DNA from: Aradus depressus
Lineage: Eukaryota; Arthropoda; Insecta; Hemiptera; Aradidae
Length of the DNA: 64,000 nucleotides
Direction of reading: 5' to 3'
Assembly (NCBI GenBank): GCA_963662175.1
Contig: OY759225.1
Location: forward strand, 16,789,601 to 16,853,600
In this document: piece by piece, positions 31,847 to 42,180 of the stretch
How positions within the stretch are numbered: the first letter of the stretch is position 1
Layout of the letters: every line of letters starts with the position of its first letter
Made by a program: the position numbers and the translations under genes
The notes under the pieces: model-generated
Databases searched by the model: none
The model's input: the letters and a program-made list of their open reading frames with translations, nothing else
Told to the model about the DNA's origin: nothing

Positions 31847-32524
31847 CAGTAGAACCTCTTTAAGTCGAACCTCGATAAGTCGAAAACCTCCAAAACTCGA
31901 AAAAAAAGTTTTGTTCCTTTCCCTTCAAGCCCCAAAACCTACATTACTCGAAATCTCAACCCTCTATTAGTCGAAATAATCAGTGAGTCCCTACAAGCCA
32001 TTTTGGTACATATTTTCCCTCTATAACTCGAAAAATGAAATTGGACCTCTGTATCTCGAACATAGTGCAATATTTTATTTTACAACCTTTACAACTCGAT
32101 TATTTGAAAATTATTACCTCTATAGCTCGAAGAAAAATAAGTTACCGACTTTAAGAATTTGCAGACAATGTACACCATTCTTTCTTAAAAAACAATTTAG
32201 GAGTATACAATAAATAGGATTACCAATTATCTAAAGCAAAAAAAATTACTGACTTTTTTTAATACCTACATATACTACGTATTTTTTTTATTTTAAGGAT
32301 GTTTTGAAATAATGTTGATTTATAATAAATATAAATATGTTTGTTACCTATGTAACTTGAATTTTTATTTATTTCACCTCTCTAACTCAAAATTAATTAG
32401 AATGAATCTTAACCTCTACAAGTCGAATCAAAATCCGCCTGTCGAAATCCTCCATAAGTCGAAAACTCTATAACTCGAATTTTTCGGCGTCTCCCTTGAT
32501 GATCGACTTATAGAGGTTCTACTG
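31847..32524 (+). mobile_element. pogo-like MITE, copy 1
   Basis: 678 bp between TA dinucleotides (31845-31846, 32525-32526). Ends CAGTAGAACCTCTTTAAGTC and, inverted, a slightly diverged CAGTAGAACCTCTATAAGTC. The interior repeats degenerate copies of ACCTCTATAACTCGAA in the same direction every ~20-40 bp. No transposase. It sits inside a family X/Y copy. Confidence 0.95.
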
Positions 32525-33010
32525 TATTTATTTATATGCCCAAAATATAAAAGAATTATAAATAGTGCCCACTATAAAACAGAAAAAAGACTGATATAGT
32601 TTTAAGTAATTTATTTTTATTTTTCATATTAGTTATTAAATTTATAATGTAGATTAGTGTTAAATAAACCCAATATTTCTCTCTAATTCTATGCTATTCA
32701 TTCTCCCTGTTAACCCAGTAAGATAATTTATACCTTTGGATTAGATTTAACATTTTTTTTAAAGAAACAAGATGGCATCTCATTATTGTCTTTAGAAGAA
32801 ATATAATTGAAATAATTATTAATTAAATTTTTTTTAAAATACGTGCACTTTATTCAAAATTGTACGATTTGAACTTTCGATATTTTTAAGGGCCCTTTTC
32901 TGAAACTACAGAAATCAAAATTTAGTAGAAGACCAGCTATAATTTCTACAGGAAATTTTATTTAATTATTTATTTGTTTATTTTTTAATATTATTTTTAT
33001 TTTATTTACC
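32525..33010 (-). repeat. family X/Y, copy 3
   Basis: Reverse copy of the 40560-41830 arrangement: ATATGCCCAAAATATAAAAG, then AACCCAATATTTCTCTCTAA, AAGGGCCCTTTTCTGAAACT and GAAGACCAGCTATAATTTCT. This shows that X and Y are parts of one larger element. Confidence 0.85.
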
Positions 33011-33029
33011 ATTTTTTATTTATCACAAT

Positions 33030-33587
33030 CTGTACATGATAACTCCCATGTAACATACACATAAAATTTTGTACGAGGATTCAGACGCCACTATGTACAT
33101 CAAATGTGGAGTTTTTAGCCCAAATGCTTTTTTTTGTTTTGGAAGGAAAGCGAAAACGTAATTGATTAATGTGTACTGGGGAAGTACATAGTCTGTAATT
33201 CAGCTTTGGTCACTCTTCTGTTTCTTGTCTCAACTTTTTTCCTAAAATTCTGTTGTCTACCAAGAAAATTGAGAATTTCTGTGAGAAGGATAAGTTAAAA
33301 CAGTACTTGACAGAGGTCAGATCCGTTGGGAAATCATCCAGCCATTTACTTACATTGAACAACATTTTAACACTCAATTGGATGTTCATATTGAAACAAT
33401 ATTACTTACAAAACAATTCTTTTTATTCACGTAAACAGTTATTAGATTTTTTGAGTTGTGGATAGGTACATATTAAGGTAGGTACACACGTAACTGCAAG
33501 CTTGACAAGCATGCATGAACAAGCATGCTTGACTGTCTATAGGGTAATTTGGTTCAAGCATTTTGGTTGTACAAGCGGCTGGGAGAG
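33030..33587. other. family D fragment then unrecognised DNA
   Basis: 33030-33205 carries D blocks (GATAACTCCCATGTAACATA, GTGTACTGGGGAAGTACATA). 33253-33465 is a 70-codon frame ending NNSFYSRKQLLDFLSCG, faintly like LINE C-termini. I do not claim it. Confidence 0.5.
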
Positions 33588-33918
33588 GTTAGGTTAGGTT
33601 TTATGACTCATGCCCGGGCTTTAACTACGAGGTCATATCGCCTACTACCGGAGCGCTCTTTCGTTACTCTGATGGACATGTGCCTAACTCTACTGTGGGA
33701 GTCCTAAATTTTGCCTACCCTAAATTTTTATTGACCTAGGGCAGGGGTCTTTAACGAGTACCTGACATCGTATAGGCTTGTGACCATCGCTTAACGTCCC
33801 ATCCGAAGGACGGTGTGCTTAAATTTATTTTACCTCCCAAATAAAATAAACTATGGGCCACGGCCGGGTTTCGAACTCACGAAGCTCAGAAGACAAGCAC
33901 GCGTACCACTGAGCTACC
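33588..33918 (-). mobile_element. SINE with telomere-like tail, 5' end clipped
   Basis: Starts GGTTAGGTTAGGTTTTATG (tail) and runs to the A-box region GTACCACTGAGCTACCA; the outermost head bases are missing. Confidence 0.95.
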
Positions 33919-33924
33919 ATGATA

Positions 33925-34096
33925 ACTCCAACTTAACCCTAAAAAACACTTCTCTCTCTAGACTGTCCACTTCCACAACACAATTTAGACTGTTTCTCAC
34001 TATTTAAAACAGCTGATCGTCGTCTTTTGTTCTCCATTCATTGGTTGTTCACATTTCTTTTTAAAACAAAATGCGACTAGTCTAGTTTATATTATA
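33925..34096 (-). repeat. family Y, copy 1 (split by SINE)
   Basis: TCTCTCTAGACTGTCCACTT, AACAGCTGATCGTCGTCTTT, AAAACAAAATGCGACTAGTC, as at 41930-42180 and 62498-62640. It resumes after the SINE at 34463 with AATAATCTTAATGTGTGTAA. Strand is nominal. Confidence 0.88.
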
Positions 34097-34449
34097 GGTT
34101 AGGTTAGGTTAGGTTTTATGACTCATGCCCGGGCTTTAACTACGAGGTCATATCGCCTACTACCAGAGCGCTCTTTCGTCACTCTGGTGGACATGAGCCC
34201 GACTCTACTGTGGGAGTCCTAAATTTTGCCTACCCTAAATTTTTTTATTCATCTAGGGTAGGGGTCTTTAACGAGTACCTGACATCGTACAGGCTCGGGA
34301 CCATCGCTTAACGTCCCATCCGAAGGACGGCGTGCTTAAGTTTATTTTACCTCCCAGATAAAATAAACTAAGGGCCTCGGTCGGACTACGAACCCACGAC
34401 CTTGAGCTCAGAAGTCAAGCACGCTTACCACTGAGCTACCGGCGCCCTC
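34097..34449 (-). mobile_element. full-length SINE with four-unit tail and 13-bp TSD
   Basis: Flanked by AGTTTATATTATA at 34084-34096 and 34450-34462. It is inserted into family Y, so both borders are certain. The tail on the element's sense strand is AAAACCTAACCTAACCTAACC. Head, both hairpins and 3' end are complete. Confidence 0.98.
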
Positions 34450-34489
34450 AGTTTATATTATATTAATAATCTTAATGTGTGTAAATTTT

Positions 34490-34990
34490 TTGTACAGTAA
34501 TTATAATAAGACAATAATTATACTTCTCCAGCTGTTCCAATTATAGGAAGATGACATTAAATATGGTTACGCTGTACGACCAAGCTAGGGTGGAGTTGAT
34601 TCATGGGACAAGATGGTATTTGGGACTGGATCTACAGATGGTGACAGCAACTGACGACCCGATGTTCTGCCGATTTAAATATATTTTGTTTACACATATT
34701 TATGTTTTTTTTTGTTGCATTACTTATTGTTTATTTTGTATTTTTCAGGTGAGTCCTGTTTTTTAATTTACTGAAAAACCATATATTACAAAATCGGTAG
34801 GTAAGTAATTAATTTTTTTCAAGTTTTAAAAACCTGCGAAAATGCTAATATGTGTTCTACTTTGATTAAATATTAAAGGATCCTGTGCTTCATACTAGCG
34901 AGGGGCTGTTATATGGGGCTTCAGGCTTTGGATAACATGGGTACAAAACCCACCCCTGCAATCAATCAAATTGATTGAATATAGAGACAT
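34490..34990. other. unrecognised
   Basis: A 71-codon plus-strand frame (34551-34766) starts MTLNMVTLYDQARVELIHGT and runs into a TTTTCAG/GTGAGT sequence near 34750. Suggestive of exon edges, but nothing identifies a gene. Confidence 0.35.
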
Positions 34991-34999
34991 CTTACGAAA

Positions 35000-35208
35000 A
35001 TGATACTTTTTGCAGAGATATTGTGAAACACTTAATAAAAAGTGAAGAAAAAACGTATGTTTTTAAAAAATATTATCTGTTTCACAAAATATATATAATA
35101 TGGGTGTACTTTCGGTATTGCTACCAACTTCAGCCACGACTTGACAAATACTGTTGTCAGTATGATGGGTGGTCAGAACAAGATGGTAGCAATACCGAAA
35201 GTACTCGC
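35000..35208 (+). repeat. hairpin-ended repeat shared with 48.6 kb
   Basis: GCAGAGATATTGTGAAACAC and the following 120 bp recur, reversed, at 48590-48740. The right part is a long inverted repeat: GTACTTTCGGTATTGCTACC (35106-35125) against GGTAGCAATACCGAAAGTAC (35185-35204). Confidence 0.85.
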
Positions 35209-35210
35209 AT

Positions 35211-35503
35211 ATATCGTGGGTTCGAGACCCGGCCGAGGTCCTTAGTTTATTTTATCTGGGAGATAAAATAAACTAAAGCACGCCGTCCTTCTGATGGGGA
35301 GTTAAGCGATGATCTCGTGTCTGTTTGATGTCAGGTACTCGTTAAAGACCCCCTGCCCTAGGTGAATAAAAATTTAGGGTAGACAAAGGACATAGTTGAG
35401 TCGGGCTCATGTCCACTAAAGTGACGAAAGAGCGCTCTGGTAGTAGGCGATATGACCTCGTAGTTAAAGCCCGGGCATGAGTCATAAAACCTAACCTAAC
35501 CTT
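35211..35503 (+). mobile_element. SINE lacking its A-box half, telomere-like tail
   Basis: Starts inside the head at GTGGGTTCGAGACCCGGCCG and runs to CATAAAACCTAACCTAACC. It abuts the hairpin repeat. Confidence 0.95.
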
Positions 35504-35591
35504 ACGAAAAGAAATTATAATACACAATATACTATTAACCTGAATAAGTTTATGTCACATGATGGGAGAAGTCAGCCAGCGCTCATAAGTA

Positions 35592-36075
35592 CAGTAGAAC
35601 CTCTTTAAGTCGAACCTCGATAAGTCGAAAACCTCCAAAACTCAAAAAAAAATTTTGTTCCTTTCCCTCCAAGCCATTAAAACCTCCATTACTCGAAATC
35701 TCAACCCTCTATTAGCCGAAATAATCAGTTAGTCACTACAAGCTATTTTGGTACATATTTTCCCTCTATAACTCGAAAAAATAAATTGGACCTCTGTATC
35801 TCGAACATAGCAATGTTTTATTTTACAACCTTTACAACTCGATTATTTGAAACTTATTACCTCTATAGCTCGAAGAAAAATAAGTTACCGACTAAATAGA
35901 ATTACCAATTATCTAAAGCAAAATAAAATTACTGCCTTTTTTTAATACCTACATGAATCTTAACCTCTACAAGTCAAATCAAAATCCGCCTGTCGAGATC
36001 CTCCATAAGTCGAAAACTCTATAACTCGAATTTTTTGGCGTCTCCCTTGATGTTCGACTTATAGAGGTTCTACTG
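35592..36075 (+). mobile_element. pogo-like MITE, copy 2 (internally deleted)
   Basis: 484 bp between TA dinucleotides at 35590-35591 and 36076-36077. Same ends and CTCGAA-type internal motifs as the 31.8-kb copy, with ~190 bp missing from the right half. Confidence 0.95.
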
Positions 36076-36099
36076 TATTAGAAATGGTGGGGGACTTAT

Positions 36100-36648
36100 A
36101 ACTTCGCACTAAAGTCGCATTTGCGAGAAGCGAAGCATTGAGAAGGGTCCTACCTATGACCGACGACTAAGCCCCCTTTTTTATTTAATTTATTTTTTGC
36201 TTTCGCATTTCCCACTATCAAAGGGATTTAATCAAGCTCCATTGTGCTATGAATACCTCCATCCTGAATATATTTTTAATGGAATTTTCAAACTGAACAA
36301 ACCTTCGCTCCTATACAATTTTCCCCAGTTATACGAAGTAAATGTATTATATGTGAATTCAGAATCGTTTATCGACGATACCTATAGTTTTTCAGCCAAA
36401 TCGACCGAAGGGGAAGGGGGATTAGGGGAAAAAAATCCAATAACTGTCGATGTAATGAATGTATCGACACAAAATTTAGTATAAGGATTTAGGAGCCCAT
36501 ATATAAGTCAACTATTGAATATTAGCGCAAACGGTCGACTGGTTTTGTAGGGGGAGCGAAAAGTTAATTGATTAATTCTAAAAATGATATTTTTGATGAT
36601 TAGTTCCTCAAAACTAACACACGCGAGCGACTATCAGGCGCTGTTTAG
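36100..36648. repeat. family D copy
   Basis: 36310-36580 has TTTCAGCCAAATCGACCGAA, GTAATGAATGTATCGACACA, GAATATTAGCGCAAACGGTC. 36100-36300 is unrecognised. Confidence 0.75.
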
Positions 36649-36974
36649 GGGGCGCCGGTAGCTCAGTGGTATGCGTGCTGGCTTACCAAGGTCAAGATCG
36701 TGGGTTCGAAACCCGACCGAAGTCCTTACTTTATCTTATCATGGAGGTAAAATAAACTTAAGCATGCCGTCCTTCGGAACGTTAAGCAATGGACCCGAGT
36801 CTGATTTCATGTACTCGTTAAAGACCCTTATCCTAGGTCAATAAAAATTTAGGGTAGACAACATTTAGGACTCCTATTGTAGGAGTCTGGCTCATGTCTA
36901 CCAGAGTGATGAAAGAGCGCTCTGGTAGTAGGCGATAAAACGTTGTAGTTAAAGCCCGGGCATGAGTCATAATA
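36649..36974 (+). mobile_element. full-length SINE without telomeric tail
   Basis: GGGGGCGCCGGTAGCTCAGT to GGCATGAGTCATAATAATAC. A-box and B-box are perfect. Confidence 0.95.
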
Positions 36975-38080
36975 ATACATTGGCGTAGATAATAAAACAA
37001 TAATTTTCATTTCACAATCATAATTTTAGTTTAAGTTTAATTAAACCTAATAATCAACACAAATTTAAATCAATCATTAAAATTTTCATCAGTTAGTCAG
37101 CCAGTCTTATACAATAAGTAATAGTAGTAAGTATCCTCAGTTAAATAAACCTAAATTTTCTTTTTTTTTTCAGCAAATCGGTCCAACACTTTTCCAAGCG
37201 AAATTTATTTTTTATTATTTCATTCTCGTTCAGCTGATAGCATTAAATGTACTCAAAAAAACAATTATTTTCCCTTTTTACGGCTTTCATTGAATACATT
37301 CTAAAATATGCAGTCTTAATAGTCTTTTTATTTTAGGTAAACATTGCATCGCCTTGCGGAGTTTTTGGGATGAATTTTAAAATTGCCGCAGCATTCGTTG
37401 GTTCAAACTTTAAGAAAGTGTAATTTGAATCTGAATAACGTTTGACTTGGAACTGATGCTTTCTATATCCTTGTCTTGACTGTAATATTTGTCTGTTGTG
37501 GAGTTGTTATGTATTATAGTTTTTTTAAATTAGGTACATTAGATTGCACTTTTTTGGGGGGGCACTGGACATTCTGGGGGGCGTGCGCCCCCCCCCCCCC
37601 CCCCCCTCCCCTCTAGCTACGACAACGATAATAACTAACGTCCATATTGGATCACCGGTTGCTATTGGATCACCGGTTGTTACTCCCTCTAGTCACGTTT
37701 CTCTTCTTACTTCTCCCAGAATAGCTCTGTCGTTCTCCACTATTGAAATACAACCTGGATATTGTTTTCTCATGTGATATATTGAATCCTGACTCAACTT
37801 GAGAAAGTAACAGTTCCAGTACTAGTAACAACAATAACAGTCCGGAAGTTCATTCATTAAATAGGTTTAAATAAACGAATTCTATATTTGTAGTTCTGTT
37901 TCCTGTCGTATTACTATACAGTTTTCAACGGAATTTTATATTTCAAGATCTCCTGAAGACATTTTGTACATTTTCACGATGATTGTCTCAAAAAAGAAAA
38001 TTGAGACTATTTCAAAATATAATTAACTTTTTACAAAATGCCACTTCTATTTATGACAATGAAAAATCACTTAGAATAAA
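36975..38080. other. unrecognised; poly(C) run
   Basis: AT-rich sequence with a G/C homopolymer zone (37555-37610). No gene seen. A 50-bp block at 37855-37900 (AATAAACGAATTCTATATTT) recurs near 39745. Confidence 0.45.
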
Positions 38081-38082
38081 AG

Positions 38083-38413
38083 GAGGGCGCCGGTAGCTCA
38101 GTGGTATGCGTGCTTGTCTTCTGAGCTCAAGATCGTGGGTTCGAAACCCGACCGAGACCCTTAGTTTATTTTATCAGGGAGGTAAAATAAACTTAAGCAC
38201 GCCGTCCTTCGGATGGGACGTTAAGCGATGGTCCCGAGCCTGTATGATGTCATACTCGTTAAAGACCCCTGCCCTAGGTGAATAAAAATTTAGGACTGCC
38301 ATAGTAGATTCGGGCTCATGTCCACCAGAGTGACGAAAGAGCGCTCTGGTAGTAGGCGATATGACCTCGTAGTTAAAGCCTGGGCATGAGTCCACAAAAC
38401 CTAACCTAACCTT
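38083..38413 (+). mobile_element. full-length SINE with telomere-like tail
   Basis: AGGGCGCCGGTAGCTCAGTG to CCACAAAACCTAACCTAACC. Contains a small deletion next to AGGACTGCC. Confidence 0.96.
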
Positions 38414-38539
38414 AAACTAAAAGTTGTAAAGAAAACTGAAATGCACATTTTTTATGAAATATGATTAAAACCTACACAAAATGACGTTTTGAACCCATTT
38501 TTTTTCAAACTTTTTTTTTTCATTTTTTGAATTTTTATT

Positions 38540-39680
38540 GAAAATACTTTAAAAAAAAAATTGTTAGTGAATCACGGGCAATGTACTTCCCCAGAATGTA
38601 TTAATCAATTAATTTTTCGCTTTTTCTCCAAAACCAGTCGACCGTTCGCGCTAATATTCAACTGTTGACTTACATAGGGGCTCCTTTATCCTCAGACAAA
38701 ATTTTTTTTCGATATATTTATTACATTTGTAGTTATTAGGGTTTATGAATTGAGCCCTTCCCCTGAACTGCCCCTACTCTTCAGCCGATATCGCTGAAAT
38801 TTGACAGGTTTAGTTCTCATTGAGTTTTGACTTTAAATATGATATTTCACCAGATTTTCCCCTAATCCATCCCTTCCCTTTGATCGATTTGGCTGAAAAT
38901 TGATAGGCGTTGTTGTTATGGGGATTTGGTCACACACATAAAATTTCGTGTCAATACATTCATTACAACGGCAGTTATTAGAATATTTGAGTAGTTTATC
39001 CTCTAATCCACCCCTCCCCTTTGATCGATTTGGCTGAAAATTGATAGGCGTTGTTGTTATGGGGATTTGGTCACACATATAAAATTTCGTGTCAGTACAT
39101 TCATTACAATGACAGTTATTAGAGTATTTGAGTAGTTTATCCCCTAATCCACCCCTCCCCTTTGATTGATTTGGCTGAAAATTGATAGGCGTTGTTGTTA
39201 TGAGGATTTGGTCACAAATATAAAATTTCGTGTCAATACATTCATTACAACGGCAGTTATTAGAGTATTTGAGTTAAGTCTCCCCCGTAATCCATCCCTT
39301 CCCTCTAATCGATTTGGCTGAAAATTGATAGGCGTTGTTGTTATGGGGATTTGGTCACACATATAAAATTTCGCGTCAATACATACAATTCATCGGCAGT
39401 TATTGGGATTTTGAAACAATCCTTTCTCCTAATCCCTCTCTCACCTTTGGCCGATTTTGCTGGAAAACAACAGATGTAGTCGTGAAAGGGTTCTGTATTC
39501 ACATATAAAATTTTCTTGTCAATACATTTATTCTATCAGAAATTATCCTGTTCACAGACACAAAATCATATTTTTTTTTTAGAAATCGGGAAATTCCGTT
39601 GAAAACTCAGCATCGAATCTTTGTCCGATTACATAACTTCCTCTATACTTCGTATAGCTGTGGAATTATAAATAGATAAT
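38540..39680. repeat. family D, longest copy, with four-fold ~141-bp tandem
   Basis: GGCGTTGTTGTTATG recurs at 38906, 39047, 39188 and 39331 (periods 141, 141, 143). The left arm (38560-38830) holds GAATCACGGGCAATGTACTT and GCGCTAATATTCAACTGTTG. The right arm (39480-39670) ends with CGATTACATAACTTCCTCTA and TTCGTATAGCTGTGGAA. Overlapping minus ORFs only reflect the repeats. Confidence 0.93.
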
Positions 39681-39689
39681 CTTACAAAT

Positions 39690-40168
39690 ACATAAGACCA
39701 ATACAATTAGATATTACAAAATACAGAAGAACATTCGTCAAATAGATCTAAATAAACGTATTCTATATTTGTTTTCTGACTTCCGTTCTTTCACATACTA
39801 TTTCCTTTCTTCTTATTAACAAATATAATCTTTGTTCTTGTTCCTGTTACTCCAGTCACTGTTACAAGTTTTTTTTCCCCTCTTACAAGATATTTTTTTC
39901 TTATATATATTTTTTTTTTCTGAGGGCTCTTCGAAGGGAAGCAAGGACTTCTAAGAGGATTAGGCAATTTCCGTTCAGAGTCCCTAGACAACATTTGTTG
40001 TCTTAGAGCTAACAATGTTTTCAAGATGATCTTTAGTCGACTTTAAATATTTGGATCCTCAGGAAATAAAATATTAAAAATAAATAAAAGAAGAATTGTT
40101 TAGTATTTATATTGTCTAATTCTTCGGAGGCTGGGTTCACATGCTTATACAATTCTGGTTTTGACTTT
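39690..40168. other. no recognisable feature
   Basis: T-rich; the minus-strand ORF 39791-40024 is low-complexity (Lys-rich) and unsupported. Confidence 0.4.
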
Positions 40169-40169
40169 T

Positions 40170-40450
40170 TAATGTGTGACTAAATTTAGGACAACACCTA
40201 TCGAATTTCAGCAAAATCGCCCAAAGGAAAAAGGGATTTGGGAAGAGACTTAACTCAAAAACTCTAATAAGAACCGTTGTAATAAATGTATCGACATAAA
40301 ATTTCATATGTGTATTAAAACTAATAAAAATACAACTTATTATTTTTCAGCGGAATAGGGAGAAGGGAAGGGGGATCAGGGGGGCTCAACTCAAAAACCC
40401 CAATAACTGCCGATGTAATAAATGTATCGACACACATTTTATATGAAATA
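40170..40450. repeat. family D fragment
   Basis: Two partial modules: ACTCTAATAAGAACCGTTGT then GCCGATGTAATAAATGTATC. Confidence 0.8.
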
Positions 40451-40559
40451 TGATAATTATTAATATGTAAAAAAAAATGAATATAATTGAAATAATAAAA
40501 TAAACATAATAATATTAAATAATAAAATTAATAATAATTGAAACAAAAAAATAAAAGAA

Positions 40560-40900
40560 TAGATATGACCATATGTCTTGTAGAAATTATAGCTGGTCTT
40601 CTGCTAAATCTTTTCTACAGTAATTTCAGAAAAGGGCCCTAAAAATATCGAATTTCAAGACATGCAATTTTGAAGAAAGTGCACGTATTTACAAAATGTC
40701 AATTAATAATTATTTCATTTGGATTTCTTCTAAATATAATAATGAAATGCCATGTTGTTTTCCTAAATTTGCAAAAATGTTCAATCTAATCCAAAGTTAT
40801 ACATTATCATACTGGGTTCACAGGGAAATGAATAGCATAGAATAAGAGAACAAGTATTTGGGTTTATTTATCTAAACCTACATTATAAATAACATCAAAA
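40560..40900 (+). repeat. family X, copy 4
   Basis: TTGTAGAAATTATAGCTGG, GAAAAGGGCCCTAAAAAT, GGGTTTATTTATCTAAACCT, parallel to 11690-12015. Confidence 0.9.
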
Positions 40901-40969
40901 TATCAATATGAAATAAAAAATCAAATTATTTACAATAAATCTTACAAACTAATTTCTACATCTACTTTA

Positions 40970-41769
40970 AGGTGAATACAGACTACTCTGACGTGACGTG
41001 GGAACACGTGGTCCCACGTCATAATGCGTGTGATATGAAAATGTAACATAGGGTTTTGTTTGCTTATGTTCATATTGTTCGGACGTGACGTGGGAACACG
41101 TTGGATGATGCAGCCTGACTCAACACGTGTTATGACGCGTGGGAAGAATATCAAAAGTTCTAGATTTTCGTCAGATGTGGGAAGGCATCAGAAGAGAAAC
41201 ATACCATTTCCAGTGATGGAAGACATGTTAGTTGAGTTGGTTAGGTCAAATCCGGTGCTGTACGACCCTAAAAACCGGAAATATCGAAACCAGCATACAA
41301 GGAAAGAGGCTTGGGACAAAATAGGAGAAAAACTTGGCATTCCAGGTTAGTGAAAACAGTTATTTTCAGAGTTTGAAATTGAAAATTATTTTTTATGACT
41401 GATAAATTAAATCATAACTTGATTTTTATTTATAGCTTTTAAAATTCATTTTGTGATTTCCCTCAAAAATTAATTCTTATTTTTCTGTCAATAAATCAAA
41501 AATCACCCCGCCATAATTATTTCTGAGCGAAATTTTTTAGATCAGAAATAACACTTATTACTTGAGCGATATTTTTTTCACTCAAAATAAAACTCAAAAC
41601 TCTCTATCTCGCTTACGATTAAAGCTATCTACTTGTAGTTAGTCGGAAATGCAATGTGTTTTATGTGCTATAGTCAGGCCAATGTGAACACGGCTTCATG
41701 TCTGACGTGGTCCCACAGTGCCTGACATGACGTGGGAACACGTCACGTCAGAGTTGTCTGTATTCACCT
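40970..41769 (+). mobile_element. PIF/Harbinger-like element, 800 bp, TTA-flanked
   Basis: TTA at 40967-40969 and 41770-41772. Ends AGGTGAATACAGACTACTCT and inverted AGGTGAATACAGACAACTCT. Subterminal copies of GACGTGACGTGGGAACACG occur at both sides (near 40991, 41083 and 41715-41760). It carries a MADF-domain exon (next entry). The 3-bp TTA duplication and the MADF cargo fit PIF/Harbinger. No DDE transposase is present. Confidence 0.85.
41060..41350 (+). CDS. MADF-domain protein, first exon or truncated gene
   Basis: 96 codons. Residues ~50-96 read FPVMEDMLVELVRSNPVLYD, then PKNRKYRNQHTRKEAWDKIG and EKLGIPG, the N-terminal half of a MADF/Myb-like DNA-binding domain. Harbinger elements commonly carry such an accessory protein. 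The coding similarity ends at CCAG/GTTAGTG (about 41345), a good splice-donor match, and a stop follows immediately. An intron and second exon (now lost) would explain the half domain. The real start may be a later Met (e.g. M at FPVMED) because the first ~45 residues resemble nothing known to me. Confidence 0.6.
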   Translation: MLMFILFGRDVGTRWMMQPDSTRVMTRGKNIKSSRFSSDVGRHQKRNIPFPVMEDMLVELVRSNPVLYDPKNRKYRNQHTRKEAWDKIGEKLGIPG

Positions 41770-41772
41770 TTA

Positions 41773-42180
41773 GTCTCTTTTCTTTTTAAATATTGTAGCC
41801 ATTCTATAATTCAATGTTATTTTGGGCATATAAACATATAAATAAATAAAAGTACCTTTGCGCATCTACTTCACTGTTATTTTCATTCCTACATCTTCTC
41901 TCATTCAGACTGGTTCACTACACCTTGACCCTAAAAACATTTCTCTCTCTAGACTGTCCACCTCCACAACACAACTTAGACTGTTTCACACTATTTAAAA
42001 CAGCTGATCGTCGTCTTCTGTTCTCCATTCATTGATTGTTCACATTTCATTTTAAAACAAAATGCGACTAGTCCATCTTTGTATATTTATTCACTATTTA
42101 AGTTACTTCACTCCTAACAGCTGTTTTTATACAAATAATAATAATTGCTTTATATAATATATTAATGTGTGTAAATTTTT
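41773..42180 (-). repeat. family Y, copy 2
   Basis: Continues the X/Y element to the right of the Harbinger insertion: TTTTGGGCATATAAACATAT, TCTCTCTAGACTGTCCACCT, GTCGTCTTCTGTTCTCCATT, CTATTTAAGTTACTTCACTC. Strand nominal. Confidence 0.88.

Noticed and set aside
33253..33465. LINE C-terminal fragment
   Set aside because: Only a short 'FYS...LLDFLS' resemblance; not enough to call.
34084..34125. Interstitial telomere array
   Set aside because: Only 2-4 TTAGG units, always joined to the SINE 3' end inside the target duplication.
36649..36730. SINE heads as functional tRNA genes
   Set aside because: A- and B-boxes are good but acceptor and anticodon stems do not pair properly, and the sequence always continues into the SINE body.
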